DNA of 64,000 nt from an uncultured Opitutia bacterium (lineage in GTDB: Bacteria > Verrucomicrobiota > Verrucomicrobiia > Opitutales > UBA953), in NCBI GenBank assembly GCA_945957395.1, contig CAMFKE010000006.1, positions 1 to 64,000 of the forward strand, in the 5' to 3' direction. Under the pieces are notes generated by a model that ran no database searches, had not been told where the DNA came from, and saw only the letters and a list, made by a program, of their open reading frames with translations. Made by a program: the position numbers and the translations under genes. This document shows positions 11,231 through 18,685 of the stretch, piece after piece (the first letter of the stretch is position 1; each line of letters opens with the position of its first letter).

Positions 11231-11262
11231 AAGGCCGGCTTCCGCAAGGAGCCGGCCTTTCT
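11231..11262 (+). terminator. Hairpin terminator or attenuator between gap and pgk
   Basis: AAGGCCGGCT, a short loop, AGCCGGCCTT and then a short T-run. It is placed 27 nt after the gap stop and before pgk, so it may end part of the gap transcripts and so set a gap-to-pgk expression step. Confidence 0.65.
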
Positions 11263-11271
11263 TGCACCTCA

Positions 11272-11305
11272 CCGAAAACTTGAAATCGAAAACCTGAAAC
11301 TCCCT
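11272..11305 (+). repeat. One-armed heptanucleotide-iterated tract before pgk
   Basis: Four consecutive 7-mers of the form YKGAAAY (CGAAAAC, TTGAAAT, CGAAAAC, CTGAAAC) directly upstream of the pgk start. A similar word occurs at 30138-30176 and 31273-31300. No inverted partner is near. Confidence 0.5.
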
Positions 11306-11311
11306 TTCCCC

Positions 11312-12568
11312 ATGGCCGTCAAATCCATCCGCGACATCAACATCTCCGGCAAGCGCGTGCTCATCCGCGTCGACTTCAACGTCCCCCAGGACAAGAAGAC
11401 CGGTGCCATCACCAACAACGCGCGCATCGTCGCCGCCCTGCCCACCATCAAGTACGCCCTCGAGAAGGGCGCCTCCGTGGTGCTCATGTCCCACCTCGGC
11501 CGCCCGGACGGCCAGAAGATCGAGAAGTTCTCGCTCAAGCCCGTCGCCGCCGAGCTCTCCAAGCTCCTCGGCACCCCCGTCTCCTTCGCCGCCGACTGCG
11601 TGGGCGCCGAAGCCGAAGCCGCCGCCGCCGCCCTCAAGCCCGGCCAGGTCCTCCTCCTCGAAAACCTCCGCTTCCACATCGAGGAAGAGGGCAAGGTGAA
11701 GCTCGAGGACGGCACCTCCAAGAAGGCCGACCCCGCCGCCGTGGCCGCCTTCCGCGCCTCGCTCACCAAGATGGGTGACGTGTATGTCAACGACGCCTTC
11801 GGCACCGCCCACCGCGCCCACTCCTCCATGGTCGGCGTGAACCTGCCCGACAAGGTCGCCGGCTTCCTCATGCAGGCCGAAATCGACGCCTTCGACGCCG
11901 TCCTCGACAACCCGAAGCGCCCCCTCCTCGCCATCCTCGGCGGCGCCAAGATCGCCGACAAGATCCCGCTGATCCTCAACCTCATCGAGAAGGCCGACAA
12001 GATCATCATCGGCGGCGGCATGGCCTACACCTTCCTCAAGCTCAACGACGGCATGGAGATCGGCACCTCGCTCTTCGACGCCGAAGGCGCCAAGCTCGTC
12101 CCCGAGATCATGGCCAAGGCCAAGGCCAAGGGCGTGGAACTCATCTTCCCCGTCGACTTCGTCTGCTCGGAAATCTTCACGATGGACGCCGCCGTGAGCC
12201 CCGCCACCAAGGCCGCCACCAAGGCCCAGGGCATCCCCGCCGGTTGGATGGGCCTCGATGCCGGCCCCGAGTCCATCAAGCTCTTCGACAAGGCCATCCT
12301 CGCCTCCAAGACCATCGTGTGGAACGGCCCCGCCGGCGTGTTCGAACACCCCATGTTCGCCGTCGCCACCAAGGCCATGGCCGAATCCATCATCAAGGCC
12401 ACCGCTGCCGGCGCCACCACCGTCGTCGGCGGCGGCGACACCGCCACGGCCGCCAAGAAGTTCGGCGCCGATGTGAAGGTGACCCACTGCTCCACCGGCG
12501 GCGGCGCCTCCCTCGAGTTCCTCGAAGGCAAGGCCCTCCCCGGCGTCACCAACCTGCAGACCAAGTAA
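11312..12568 (+). CDS. pgk: Phosphoglycerate kinase
   Basis: A 418-residue two-domain kinase that makes ATP and 3-phosphoglycerate from 1,3-bisphosphoglycerate. Substrate-binding V-D-F-N-V-P is near residue 20 and S-H-L-G-R-P near 60. The nucleotide-domain G-G-A-K and G-G-G-D-T-A motifs are in place. Length is slightly above the bacterial norm of about 395, owing to small loops such as K-L-E-D-G-T-S-K-K. It lies 108 nt after gap and 117 nt before tpiA on the same strand. The ATG is preceded by a pyrimidine-rich CCCTTTCCCC and not by a Shine-Dalgarno sequence. Confidence 0.97.
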   Translation: MAVKSIRDINISGKRVLIRVDFNVPQDKKTGAITNNARIVAALPTIKYALEKGASVVLMSHLGRPDGQKIEKFSLKPVAAELSKLLGTPVSFAADCVGAEAEAAAAALKPGQVLLLENLRFHIEEEGKVKLEDGTSKKADPAAVAAFRASLTKMGDVYVNDAFGTAHRAHSSMVGVNLPDKVAGFLMQAEIDAFDAVLDNPKRPLLAILGGAKIADKIPLILNLIEKADKIIIGGGMAYTFLKLNDGMEIGTSLFDAEGAKLVPEIMAKAKAKGVELIFPVDFVCSEIFTMDAAVSPATKAATKAQGIPAGWMGLDAGPESIKLFDKAILASKTIVWNGPAGVFEHPMFAVATKAMAESIIKATAAGATTVVGGGDTATAAKKFGADVKVTHCSTGGGASLEFLEGKALPGVTNLQTK

Positions 12569-12582
12569 GCTGCACGGCTGAT

Positions 12583-12668
12583 AGTTGGGAGTGGAGAGTC
12601 GATAGGACCGGCACAGCCTACTCCGTCGACCTCCACTCTCTTCCTCTATCAACCACCCACTCTCAACT
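12583..12668 (+). repeat. Heptad-iterated inverted repeat in the pgk-tpiA spacer
   Basis: The left arm 12583-12606 pairs imperfectly with 12643-12668. Its inner part (12589-12602) can instead pair with 12626-12638, 13 bp with one bulged base. The two pairings exclude each other. On the reverse strand the right side reads as consecutive 7-mers (AGTTGAG, AGTGGGT, GGTTGAT, AGAGGAA, GAGAGTG). It fills most of the spacer between two glycolytic genes. Confidence 0.65.
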
Positions 12669-12685
12669 CACCACTGACCAACACC

Positions 12686-13462
12686 ATGTCCCGCAAGATC
12701 GTCATCGCCGGCAACTGGAAGATGAACAAGACCCGCGCCGAAGCCGCGGAGCTCATCAAGCCCATCGTCGCCGCCATCGGCAACAAGAACGACATCTCCG
12801 TCGTCGTCGCCACCCCCTTCACCGCCCTCGAGACCGTCGGCAACCTCATCGGCAACTCGTCCGTGCAGCTGTCCGCCCAGAACATGTGCGACAAGGCTTC
12901 CGGCGCGTTCACCGGCGAGACCTCCGCCGCCATGCTGCGCGACCTGCACGTCTCGCACGTCATCCTCGGCCACTCCGAGCGCCGCGCCATCTACGGCGAA
13001 ACCGACGCCCTCGTGAACAAGAAGGTGCTCGCCGCCCTGGAGAACAACCTCAAGCCCCTCCTGTGCACCGGCGAGACCCTCGCCGAGCGCGAAGCCGGCA
13101 AGACCCTCGACGTCAACAAGACCCAGCTCCTCGCCGGCCTCGAAGGCGTCTCCGCAGCCCAGGCCGAGAACGTCATCGTCGCCTACGAGCCCGTCTGGGC
13201 CATCGGCACCGGCAAGACCGCCACGCCCGAAATGGCGCAGGAAGTCCACGCCTTCATCCGCAAGGTCCTCGCCGACAAGTACGGCGAAGCCACCGCCCAG
13301 AAGATCCGCATCGTCTACGGCGGCTCCATGAAGCCCGACAATGTCGACGCCCTCCTGGCCCAGCCCGACATCGACGGCGGCCTCATCGGCGGCGCCTCCC
13401 TCGTGGCCAAGGACTTCCTCGCCCTCGTGGAGTCCGGCCTCAAGGCCCAGGCCAAGCGCTAA
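12686..13462 (+). CDS. tpiA: Triosephosphate isomerase
   Basis: A 258-residue TIM barrel that interconverts dihydroxyacetone phosphate and glyceraldehyde 3-phosphate in the cytoplasm. The N-terminal G-N-W-K-M-N-K gives the catalytic Asn and Lys. H-V-I-L-G-H-S-E-R-R holds the catalytic His, and A-Y-E-P-V-W-A-I-G-T-G the catalytic Glu and the mobile loop 6. Y-G-G-S binds phosphate. Third gene of the glycolytic run; a terminator follows about 125 nt later. Confidence 0.97.
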   Translation: MSRKIVIAGNWKMNKTRAEAAELIKPIVAAIGNKNDISVVVATPFTALETVGNLIGNSSVQLSAQNMCDKASGAFTGETSAAMLRDLHVSHVILGHSERRAIYGETDALVNKKVLAALENNLKPLLCTGETLAEREAGKTLDVNKTQLLAGLEGVSAAQAENVIVAYEPVWAIGTGKTATPEMAQEVHAFIRKVLADKYGEATAQKIRIVYGGSMKPDNVDALLAQPDIDGGLIGGASLVAKDFLALVESGLKAQAKR

Positions 13463-13481
13463 TCGCCGCTACGCGGCGAAA

Positions 13482-13586
13482 GGGAGAATATGAATACCGA
13501 AGTGTGAGATGACGGCGTCGCTCGCGACCCTCGAAATCGCGAAGCCACACGCCTCTCTCACTGCTCACCTCAATCTTCTCACTTCG
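13482..13586 (+). repeat. Degenerate heptad element after tpiA
   Basis: The right part (13552-13586, read on minus) is a run of 7-mers GTGAGAA, GATTGAG, GTGAGCA, GTGAGAG. The left part contains CGAAGTG (13498-13504), which pairs with CACTTCG (13580-13586). Outside that 7-bp stem pairing is poor, so this is a weaker relative of the other heptad inverted repeats. Confidence 0.4.
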
Positions 13587-13587
13587 C

Positions 13588-13621
13588 AAAAAGGCCGCCC
13601 CTTACCGGGCGGCCTTTTTTT
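13588..13621 (+). terminator. Terminator of the gap-pgk-tpiA run
   Basis: AAAAGGCCGCCC, a 6-nt loop and GGGCGGCC followed by seven T. The stem is perfect and the best intrinsic terminator in the window. Confidence 0.9.
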
Positions 13622-13698
13622 GCGCCTTCAAACCGGGAGCGCGGGCGGCCCGCCCGCCCTCGCCCTACGCGAATCGTCCCCGAGGATGTCACCGAAAA

Positions 13699-13734
13699 AC
13701 AAAACGCCGCCGGAGATGATCCGGCGGCGTTTTT
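13699..13734 (-). terminator. Terminator of the Bax-inhibitor-like gene
   Basis: CGCCGCCGGA, a loop and TCCGGCGGCG with an A-run on the left and a T-run on the right. It serves the minus-strand gene ending at 13761 and can also stop plus-strand read-through from tpiA. Confidence 0.8.
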
Positions 13735-13760
13735 GCGAGAAAGGAAAAACTATCCCGAGG

Positions 13761-14513
13761 TTAGTCTTCGCGGCGACCGGCGAAGAGCATGATCACATAC
13801 CACAGCAGCGTCACGAACGAGACGAACAGCGCCGTGGCGGCGCCCACATGCTGGTCGGGCGAAGCCTGGTCCTTGATCTGCCAGGTCTGGTAGAGGATGG
13901 CGGCGCCCATGAGCACCACCATCGCCAAGGAGAAGAAGAAGCCCAGCGAGATGCCGAAGATCATGGCCGCGATGATCACGCCGAGAGCGGCGAACGAACC
14001 GATGAGCACCACCGTGCGCAGGAACGAGAAGTCCTTCTGCGTCATGAACACCGTGGCCGTGAGGCCGCCGATGAGCAGACCGGTCGTGAGCAAAGCGGGC
14101 GCGAACACCGACTTCACCGCGGAGGCAAAGGCGGCCGCGTCAAGCTGCTGCCCCTTCGAGCCCATGGCGACGACGAGCAGGATGAGCGGCACGAACAGCA
14201 GGGCCTCCAGCAGTACGGCGAGACCGAGCCCGGCATACTGCGTGCCCTTCGAAGAACGGCTGAACGCCATGGTCTGCGCGATGGTCGTGCCGAAGCCCAG
14301 ACCAAGCATCACCAGCATCATGCCGATGTTGCCCATGCCGAAGAACACCTTCGCGATGGGTCCGGCCGCTCCGGTCACGAAGAAGGCCGAGAGCAGCGTG
14401 CCCCAGGCGAGAAACGCCCCCGCGACATGCGCGTAGGTGCGGCGGTAGAATTGCGCGCGTTCGGCCGGCGCGGCGTCCGCGACGACGAAGGGATTGGTGG
14501 TGTCGTATGCCAT
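13761..14513 (-). CDS. Bax inhibitor-1/YccA family membrane protein
   Basis: A 250-residue protein with seven hydrophobic segments and the family layout. The N terminus holds R-A-Q-F-Y-R-R-T-Y-A-H-V (family pattern F-x-x-x-V-Y-x-x-x) and G-M-S-x-x-x-type turns are replaced by G-M-G-N-I-G. Bacterial members (YccA, YbhL, BsYetJ) are inner-membrane proteins; BsYetJ is a calcium leak channel and YccA modulates FtsH. I chose the ATG at 14513 and not a start further upstream, since it begins M-A-Y-D-T-T-N-P as in homologues. No operon partner is adjacent. Confidence 0.85.
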   Translation of the reverse strand: MAYDTTNPFVVADAAPAERAQFYRRTYAHVAGAFLAWGTLLSAFFVTGAAGPIAKVFFGMGNIGMMLVMLGLGFGTTIAQTMAFSRSSKGTQYAGLGLAVLLEALLFVPLILLVVAMGSKGQQLDAAAFASAVKSVFAPALLTTGLLIGGLTATVFMTQKDFSFLRTVVLIGSFAALGVIIAAMIFGISLGFFFSLAMVVLMGAAILYQTWQIKDQASPDQHVGAATALFVSFVTLLWYVIMLFAGRRED

Positions 14514-14623
14514 GTTCGAAGAAAGGTTTGTAGGTTTAGCGAAAGTAAAGTGGCCCGGCCCGGGCGCGCTGTCAACGCGCACACGCCCGTTGCGAGCGCC
14601 CGCGGCGCGCCACCCTGATACGC

Positions 14624-14653
14624 CAAAAGCCGCCCGGAGAACCGGGCGGCTTT
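14624..14653 (-). terminator. Terminator of rpmB
   Basis: AAAAGCCGCCCGG, a short loop and CCGGGCGGCTTT. On the minus strand it follows the rpmB stop by about 22 nt, with a T-run in that direction. Confidence 0.85.
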
Positions 14654-14675
14654 CGAGGCCGGAAATTCCGACGAC

Positions 14676-14906
14676 TTAGGCCTTGGTCACGAGACCGGCC
14701 TTGAGGGCCTTCACGGACACCCACAGGCGCTGCACGGAGCCGTTGGGGAGCTTCACGCGGATGCGCTGGAGGTTCGGCTTGAAGGTACGCTTGGTCTGCT
14801 TGACGAGCTGGAGACCGATGCCGCCGCTCTTCTTGGACTGACCCTTGTGAGTGATGCGGCGACCTTTGACGGGGCGCTTGCCGGTGATGGCGCAGATGCG
14901 GGACAT
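14676..14906 (-). CDS. rpmB: Large ribosomal subunit protein bL28
   Basis: A 76-residue ribosomal protein starting M-S-R-I-C-A-I-T-G-K-R-P, the normal bL28 N terminus, with the basic middle and W-V-S-V-K-A-L-K-A-G near the end. The start at ATG 14906 fits the family length; an in-frame upstream start at 14966 would add an unrelated 20 residues. It seems monocistronic, with its own terminator. Upstream, at 14970-14983, lies a perfect 14-bp AT-rich palindrome (CTTTTTATAAAAAG) that may be part of its promoter. Confidence 0.95.
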   Translation of the reverse strand: MSRICAITGKRPVKGRRITHKGQSKKSGGIGLQLVKQTKRTFKPNLQRIRVKLPNGSVQRLWVSVKALKAGLVTKA

Positions 14907-15006
14907 GACTGAAAAACTTTTGGTGTTGAGGGGGGCGGAAGTTGGGTCGCCCCCGGGGGTTGGCAAGTCCTTTTTATAAAAAGTGCGAATTCGCCTCGGC
15001 TTACGC

Positions 15007-15630
15007 TCACAGCACGCGCCGCGCGGCGGCCTCGGCCGCGGCGGCCGGGTCGACTTTGCGCCCGGGCTGACGGTCCTCCCAGGTCATCACAAAGTCGTCG
15101 CCGAGGATGGACATGGCCTCGGCCGTGAAGGTCACCTTCACATGCTCGCCCACGCGCTCGAACGCCAGGTAGCGCCCGGTCGTGTCGGTTTTGACCACCA
15201 CGAACTCGGTGCCCTCCTTCTTCTCGCTGTAGGCCATGATGTCCACCGGGGCGACCTTGTCGGGGTTGAACTTCGTGACGATGCGGTAGTTGGGCGTGCT
15301 GATGCGCAGCACATCGATCTCCGACGGCTTGGCGGCCGTGGCGTCGGGCTTCGTGCGCAGCATGAGCGAGAAGGTCTTCGTCAGCGGCTCGTCCTGGATG
15401 CGCGAGAGCTGGATGGTGGCCTCGCGCCCGACCAGCCAGTAACCGGGCAGGTTCGGGTCGAACGCGCGCCGGTCGAGCTCGGGCGCGGCGCCCTTGGCGA
15501 TGGTCAGGGCGTACGCGGAGCGCTCGGAAGGTTTGCCCTCCTGCGTGGAGCAAGCGGCAAGGAACAGGGTGGCTGCGGCCGCCGTGGCGGCGAAAAGGCG
15601 GGGCAGGGAAATCGCTGGGGCGAGGCGCAT
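15007..15630 (-). CDS. Uncharacterised lipoprotein
   Basis: A 207-residue protein that I do not recognise. The N terminus is a classic type II signal peptide: basic start, Ala/Leu-rich core and lipobox L-A-A-C at residues 24-27, so it should be lipid-anchored in the envelope. The mature part is mixed alpha/beta with no motif I can name, and ends in an Ala/Arg-rich tail. I prefer ATG 15630; a GTG at 15657 in the same frame would only lengthen the n-region. It lies between rpmB and the photolyase on the same strand. Confidence 0.7.
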   Translation of the reverse strand: MRLAPAISLPRLFAATAAAATLFLAACSTQEGKPSERSAYALTIAKGAAPELDRRAFDPNLPGYWLVGREATIQLSRIQDEPLTKTFSLMLRTKPDATAAKPSEIDVLRISTPNYRIVTKFNPDKVAPVDIMAYSEKKEGTEFVVVKTDTTGRYLAFERVGEHVKVTFTAEAMSILGDDFVMTWEDRQPGRKVDPAAAAEAAARRVL

Positions 15631-15702
15631 GGGGAAAGACAGTCTCGATAACCGCACGCCCCCGGGTGGGAAGCGTAAAGGCGCCGGTGCCTTCGGCCGG
15701 CC

Positions 15703-17115
15703 TCAACGGCGCATGCGCGCATACGCCTCCAGCGCGCGCGCCCTCGAAAGCGCAGGCGACACGACCGGCGCCGGGTAGTTTTCGCCGAGCCTTACGCCGG
15801 CGGCGCCCAGCACGGCCTCCGGCGCCTCCCAGGGCCGGTGTATCCAGCGGGCGGGAAGACGCGCCAGCTCGGGCACGAAACGGCGCACATAGTCGCCCTC
15901 GGGGTCGAACTTCTCCCCCTGCAGGACCGGGTTGAACACGCGGAAATACGGCGCCGCATCGGCGCCGCACCCCGCCACCCACTGCCACCCGGCCGTATTT
16001 TGAGCCATATCGGCGTCCACCAGCGTATCCATGAACCAGGCGGCGCCGACGCGCCAGTCGGTCAGCAGGTTTTTGACCAGAAACGAGCCGACCACCATGC
16101 GCACGCGGTTGTGCATCCACCCGGTCTCCCACAACTGGCGCATGCCGGCGTCCACCAGCGGCATCCCCGTGCGACCTCGCCGCCAGGCCTCCGCCAGTTC
16201 CGGATTATCCGCCCAAGAAAAGCGCTCGAAGGACGGGTCCAGCGGACGCCGCGGCATCTCCGGAAAACTGAACAACAGGTGCCTCGCAAACTCCCGCCAG
16301 CCCAGCTCGGCCAGAAAACGCGTGCGCCCCTCGCCGCCGGAGCGCCGCGCCGCCGCATACGCTTCGCGCACCGAAAGCTGTCCGAAATGCAGGTAGGGCG
16401 AGAGCCGCGATGTTCCGTCCACCGCGGGCAGGTCGCGCGCCCCGGCATACTTCGAAATCGCCCCGCCTTCGGCGAAGCCTTTCAGGCGGGATAGCGCCCC
16501 GGCGCGCGTCATGTCCCAGGCCGCCGTCAGACCCGCATCCCAGCCGATGCGAGGCTTCAGCCCGAGCGACTCCACCGACTCCGAGCGCGGCCACGCCGAT
16601 GGCGCCGGCAGGCTCGCGGGCGCCGGCAGCGGGGCGCCCACGGGCAGCTCGCAACAATGCCGCCAGAATGGGGTGAACACGCGGAAAGGCCCGCCCGCTT
16701 TGTTGAGCACCGTGCCGGGCCGGAACAGGCAGTCGCCCTCGAACGCCTCCGCCGCCACGCCGCCGCGTTTCCATTCCGCGGCCAGCGCGGCGTCGCGCGC
16801 CGCCGGGAGCGGCTCGTGGCGCTCCTGCCAATACACGGCCTTCGCCCCGGTCTCGCTTATCAGCCCCGCCAACACCTCGCGCGGCTCGCCGACGCGCACG
16901 GTGAGTCGCGAACCCAGCGCCCTCAACTGCGCGTCCAGATCGCCCAGCGCCTCGTGCAGCCAGCGCCGGCTCGCCGCGCCGGTCCCGTCATCGGGCGTCC
17001 ATACGAACACCGGCACCGGCGTGAAACCGCGTTCGAGCGCGGCCATCAGGGGGGCATGGTCATGCACGCGCAAATCGCGGTGATACCACACGAGGGCGAC
17101 AGGGGGTCGTGCCAT
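15703..17115 (-). CDS. phrB: Deoxyribodipyrimidine photolyase (cryptochrome/photolyase family)
   Basis: A 470-residue light-dependent DNA repair flavoprotein. The N-terminal Rossmann-like antenna domain starts V-A-L-V-W-Y-H-R-D-L-R-V-H-D-H-A, the standard class I photolyase opening. The C-terminal FAD-binding helical domain has L-S-P-Y-L-H-F-G-Q-L-S, W-R-E-F-A-R-H and W-M-H-N-R-V-R-M-V, then the conserved N-T-A-G-W-Q-W-V-A-G region. Length and motif order fit CPD class I photolyases; a DASH or other cryptochrome role is less likely. The next gene on the same strand is a HAD phosphatase. Confidence 0.93.
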   Translation of the reverse strand: MARPPVALVWYHRDLRVHDHAPLMAALERGFTPVPVFVWTPDDGTGAASRRWLHEALGDLDAQLRALGSRLTVRVGEPREVLAGLISETGAKAVYWQERHEPLPAARDAALAAEWKRGGVAAEAFEGDCLFRPGTVLNKAGGPFRVFTPFWRHCCELPVGAPLPAPASLPAPSAWPRSESVESLGLKPRIGWDAGLTAAWDMTRAGALSRLKGFAEGGAISKYAGARDLPAVDGTSRLSPYLHFGQLSVREAYAAARRSGGEGRTRFLAELGWREFARHLLFSFPEMPRRPLDPSFERFSWADNPELAEAWRRGRTGMPLVDAGMRQLWETGWMHNRVRMVVGSFLVKNLLTDWRVGAAWFMDTLVDADMAQNTAGWQWVAGCGADAAPYFRVFNPVLQGEKFDPEGDYVRRFVPELARLPARWIHRPWEAPEAVLGAAGVRLGENYPAPVVSPALSRARALEAYARMRR

Positions 17116-17173
17116 ACCGCACAGCGAACACCGCGCCGCGCCCGACGCAACCGCCGCCCGACGAGGCGAGCGC

Positions 17174-17845
17174 TCAGCGCACGGGGAGCCCGAGCAGCGG
17201 CTTCAGTTCCTCGAGTCCGCGGATGTGGTGTTTGGCGTTGTCGCCGCGCGCCACGCCCGGCCGCAGCGTCTGTACCGTGGTGATGCCGAGACTGTTGCCG
17301 GCCTCGATTTCCGAATCCGGATTGTCGCCCACCACCAGCACCTCGTCGGGCGCCAGACCGTGCCGGGCCATCAGGTATTCGAACACCCCGCGCTTCCCGC
17401 GGCGCACCGGCTCGTCCATCGCGTCGATCACGATTTCCGTGAACAGCGGCCCGATGCCCATGGAACGGATTTTCCCGGTCTGCAGCCGGCGGAAGCCGGA
17501 GGTCACGAGAAACCTCATCACGGGCAGTTCGGCGAGCACGGGCAAGTCGGGGTACCCGCGCATCGGCCGCGGCAACTCGATGGCCGCCGAAGCCGCCCAG
17601 GCCGCCTCGCGCATGGACTCAGGGAAACCGTGCTTGGCCGACACATAATCCAGCGGCGACCTCCAGCAGTCGGCGATGATCGCCGCGATCTGCTCCGGCG
17701 TATAGCGCCCGTCGTTCGCGCGCCGGATGGCCTCGAAAAGCGGCTCCAGCACCGGCCCCGCCTCGTCCGCGGCGCTCAGGCAGTTGTCGAGGTCGAAAAA
17801 GATGGCGCGCACGCGGCGCGCGCCGGAGTCGTTCGTCATGGGCAT
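17174..17845 (-). CDS. HAD-superfamily hydrolase
   Basis: A 223-residue HAD phosphatase with motif I F-F-D-L-D-N-C-L near residue 16 (normal D-x-D), motif II L-V-T-S-G, motif III K around R-R-G-K-R and motif IV V-V-G-D-N-P-D-S-E-I. The cap is helical, as in C1-type members. The substrate cannot be told from sequence. Start M-P-M-T-N-D at 17845; M-T-N-D at 17839 is equally possible. Confidence 0.85.
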   Translation of the reverse strand: MPMTNDSGARRVRAIFFDLDNCLSAADEAGPVLEPLFEAIRRANDGRYTPEQIAAIIADCWRSPLDYVSAKHGFPESMREAAWAASAAIELPRPMRGYPDLPVLAELPVMRFLVTSGFRRLQTGKIRSMGIGPLFTEIVIDAMDEPVRRGKRGVFEYLMARHGLAPDEVLVVGDNPDSEIEAGNSLGITTVQTLRPGVARGDNAKHHIRGLEELKPLLGLPVR

Positions 17846-17902
17846 AAGGAGTGTGCGCGCTCAAGCGACGCGCGGCGGGGGGTTCGCAAAGTCCGGCGGG
17901 GC

Positions 17903-18532
17903 TCAGCGCGGCAGCGTGGACCAGTAAAGCCGGAAGCCGTCCAACACCATCTGCACGGCGATCACCGTGAGAACGAGCCCCATCAGGCGCTCCATCGCGC
18001 GCATGCCGGCCTCCCCCAGCCGACGCAGCAGCGTGGAGGAAAACAGCAGCACCACCGTGGACACCGCGCACGCGGCGAGCATGCCGGCGAACCAGGTCCA
18101 GCGCGCCGCCGCCTCCGGCGCCATGTTCAGCACGGTGAGCGCGATGGACGAGGGGCCGGCGAACAGCGGCAGGGCCAGCGGCACCAGGAAAGGCTCGTGT
18201 TGCGGCGCGCCGGGGCCGGCCTCGTCGTCCTCCATGCCGGAGCCGCCCTTGAACAGCATCTTCATGCCGATGAGGAAAAGCATCACGCCGCCCGTGAGGC
18301 CCAGCGTGCCGGGCTTCACGCCGGTGTACGCGAGGAAGTATTTCCCCAAAAAGGCGAAGAGCACGAGCACCAGCGTGCCGATGGCGCACTCGCGCAGGAT
18401 GACCGCGCGGCGCCTCGCCGGCGTCAGATGCTTGGTCAACGAGAGGAAGGGCACGGTGTTGCCCAGCGGGTCGAGCACCAGCAGCAGCAGGAAGAACGCG
18501 GACAGGAAAGACTCGGGCATGCCTCCTTGCAT
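17903..18532 (-). CDS. MarC family (UPF0056) inner-membrane protein
   Basis: A 209-residue protein with six hydrophobic segments and the family opening F-L-L-L-L-V-L-D-P-L-G-N, followed by G-x-x-L-F-L-I-G-M-K-M-L-F in the middle. Despite the name, MarC proteins are not shown to confer antibiotic resistance and their function is unknown. ATG 18532 was chosen because GGAGG sits 4 nt upstream; ATG 18520 has AGGAGG too close (1 nt). It is the first gene of the minus-strand cluster and divergent from the Lnt-like gene. Confidence 0.85.
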   Translation of the reverse strand: MQGGMPESFLSAFFLLLLVLDPLGNTVPFLSLTKHLTPARRRAVILRECAIGTLVLVLFAFLGKYFLAYTGVKPGTLGLTGGVMLFLIGMKMLFKGGSGMEDDEAGPGAPQHEPFLVPLALPLFAGPSSIALTVLNMAPEAAARWTWFAGMLAACAVSTVVLLFSSTLLRRLGEAGMRAMERLMGLVLTVIAVQMVLDGFRLYWSTLPR

Positions 18533-18685
18533 TACGCCTCCGCGCCCGGGGAGAAAGGCTAATCCTCGTCGCGCTCCACCCGCCCGGGCCCGCCCGCTTT
18601 CCCCTTCAAAAAAAACCCATGCCGCCTTCGATTTAATCAAACTTGGCGACCTTGCGCCCGGACCGCGCGACGGCGACCTTCGCCC

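Larger units (their letters stand above)
13463..13760. other. Intergenic region between tpiA and the convergent membrane-protein gene
   Basis: 298 nt without a supported gene. It contains a degenerate heptad tract (13482-13586), a strong terminator for tpiA (13588-13621), a short GC-rich stretch and a second terminator for the minus-strand gene (13699-13734). Confidence 0.6.
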
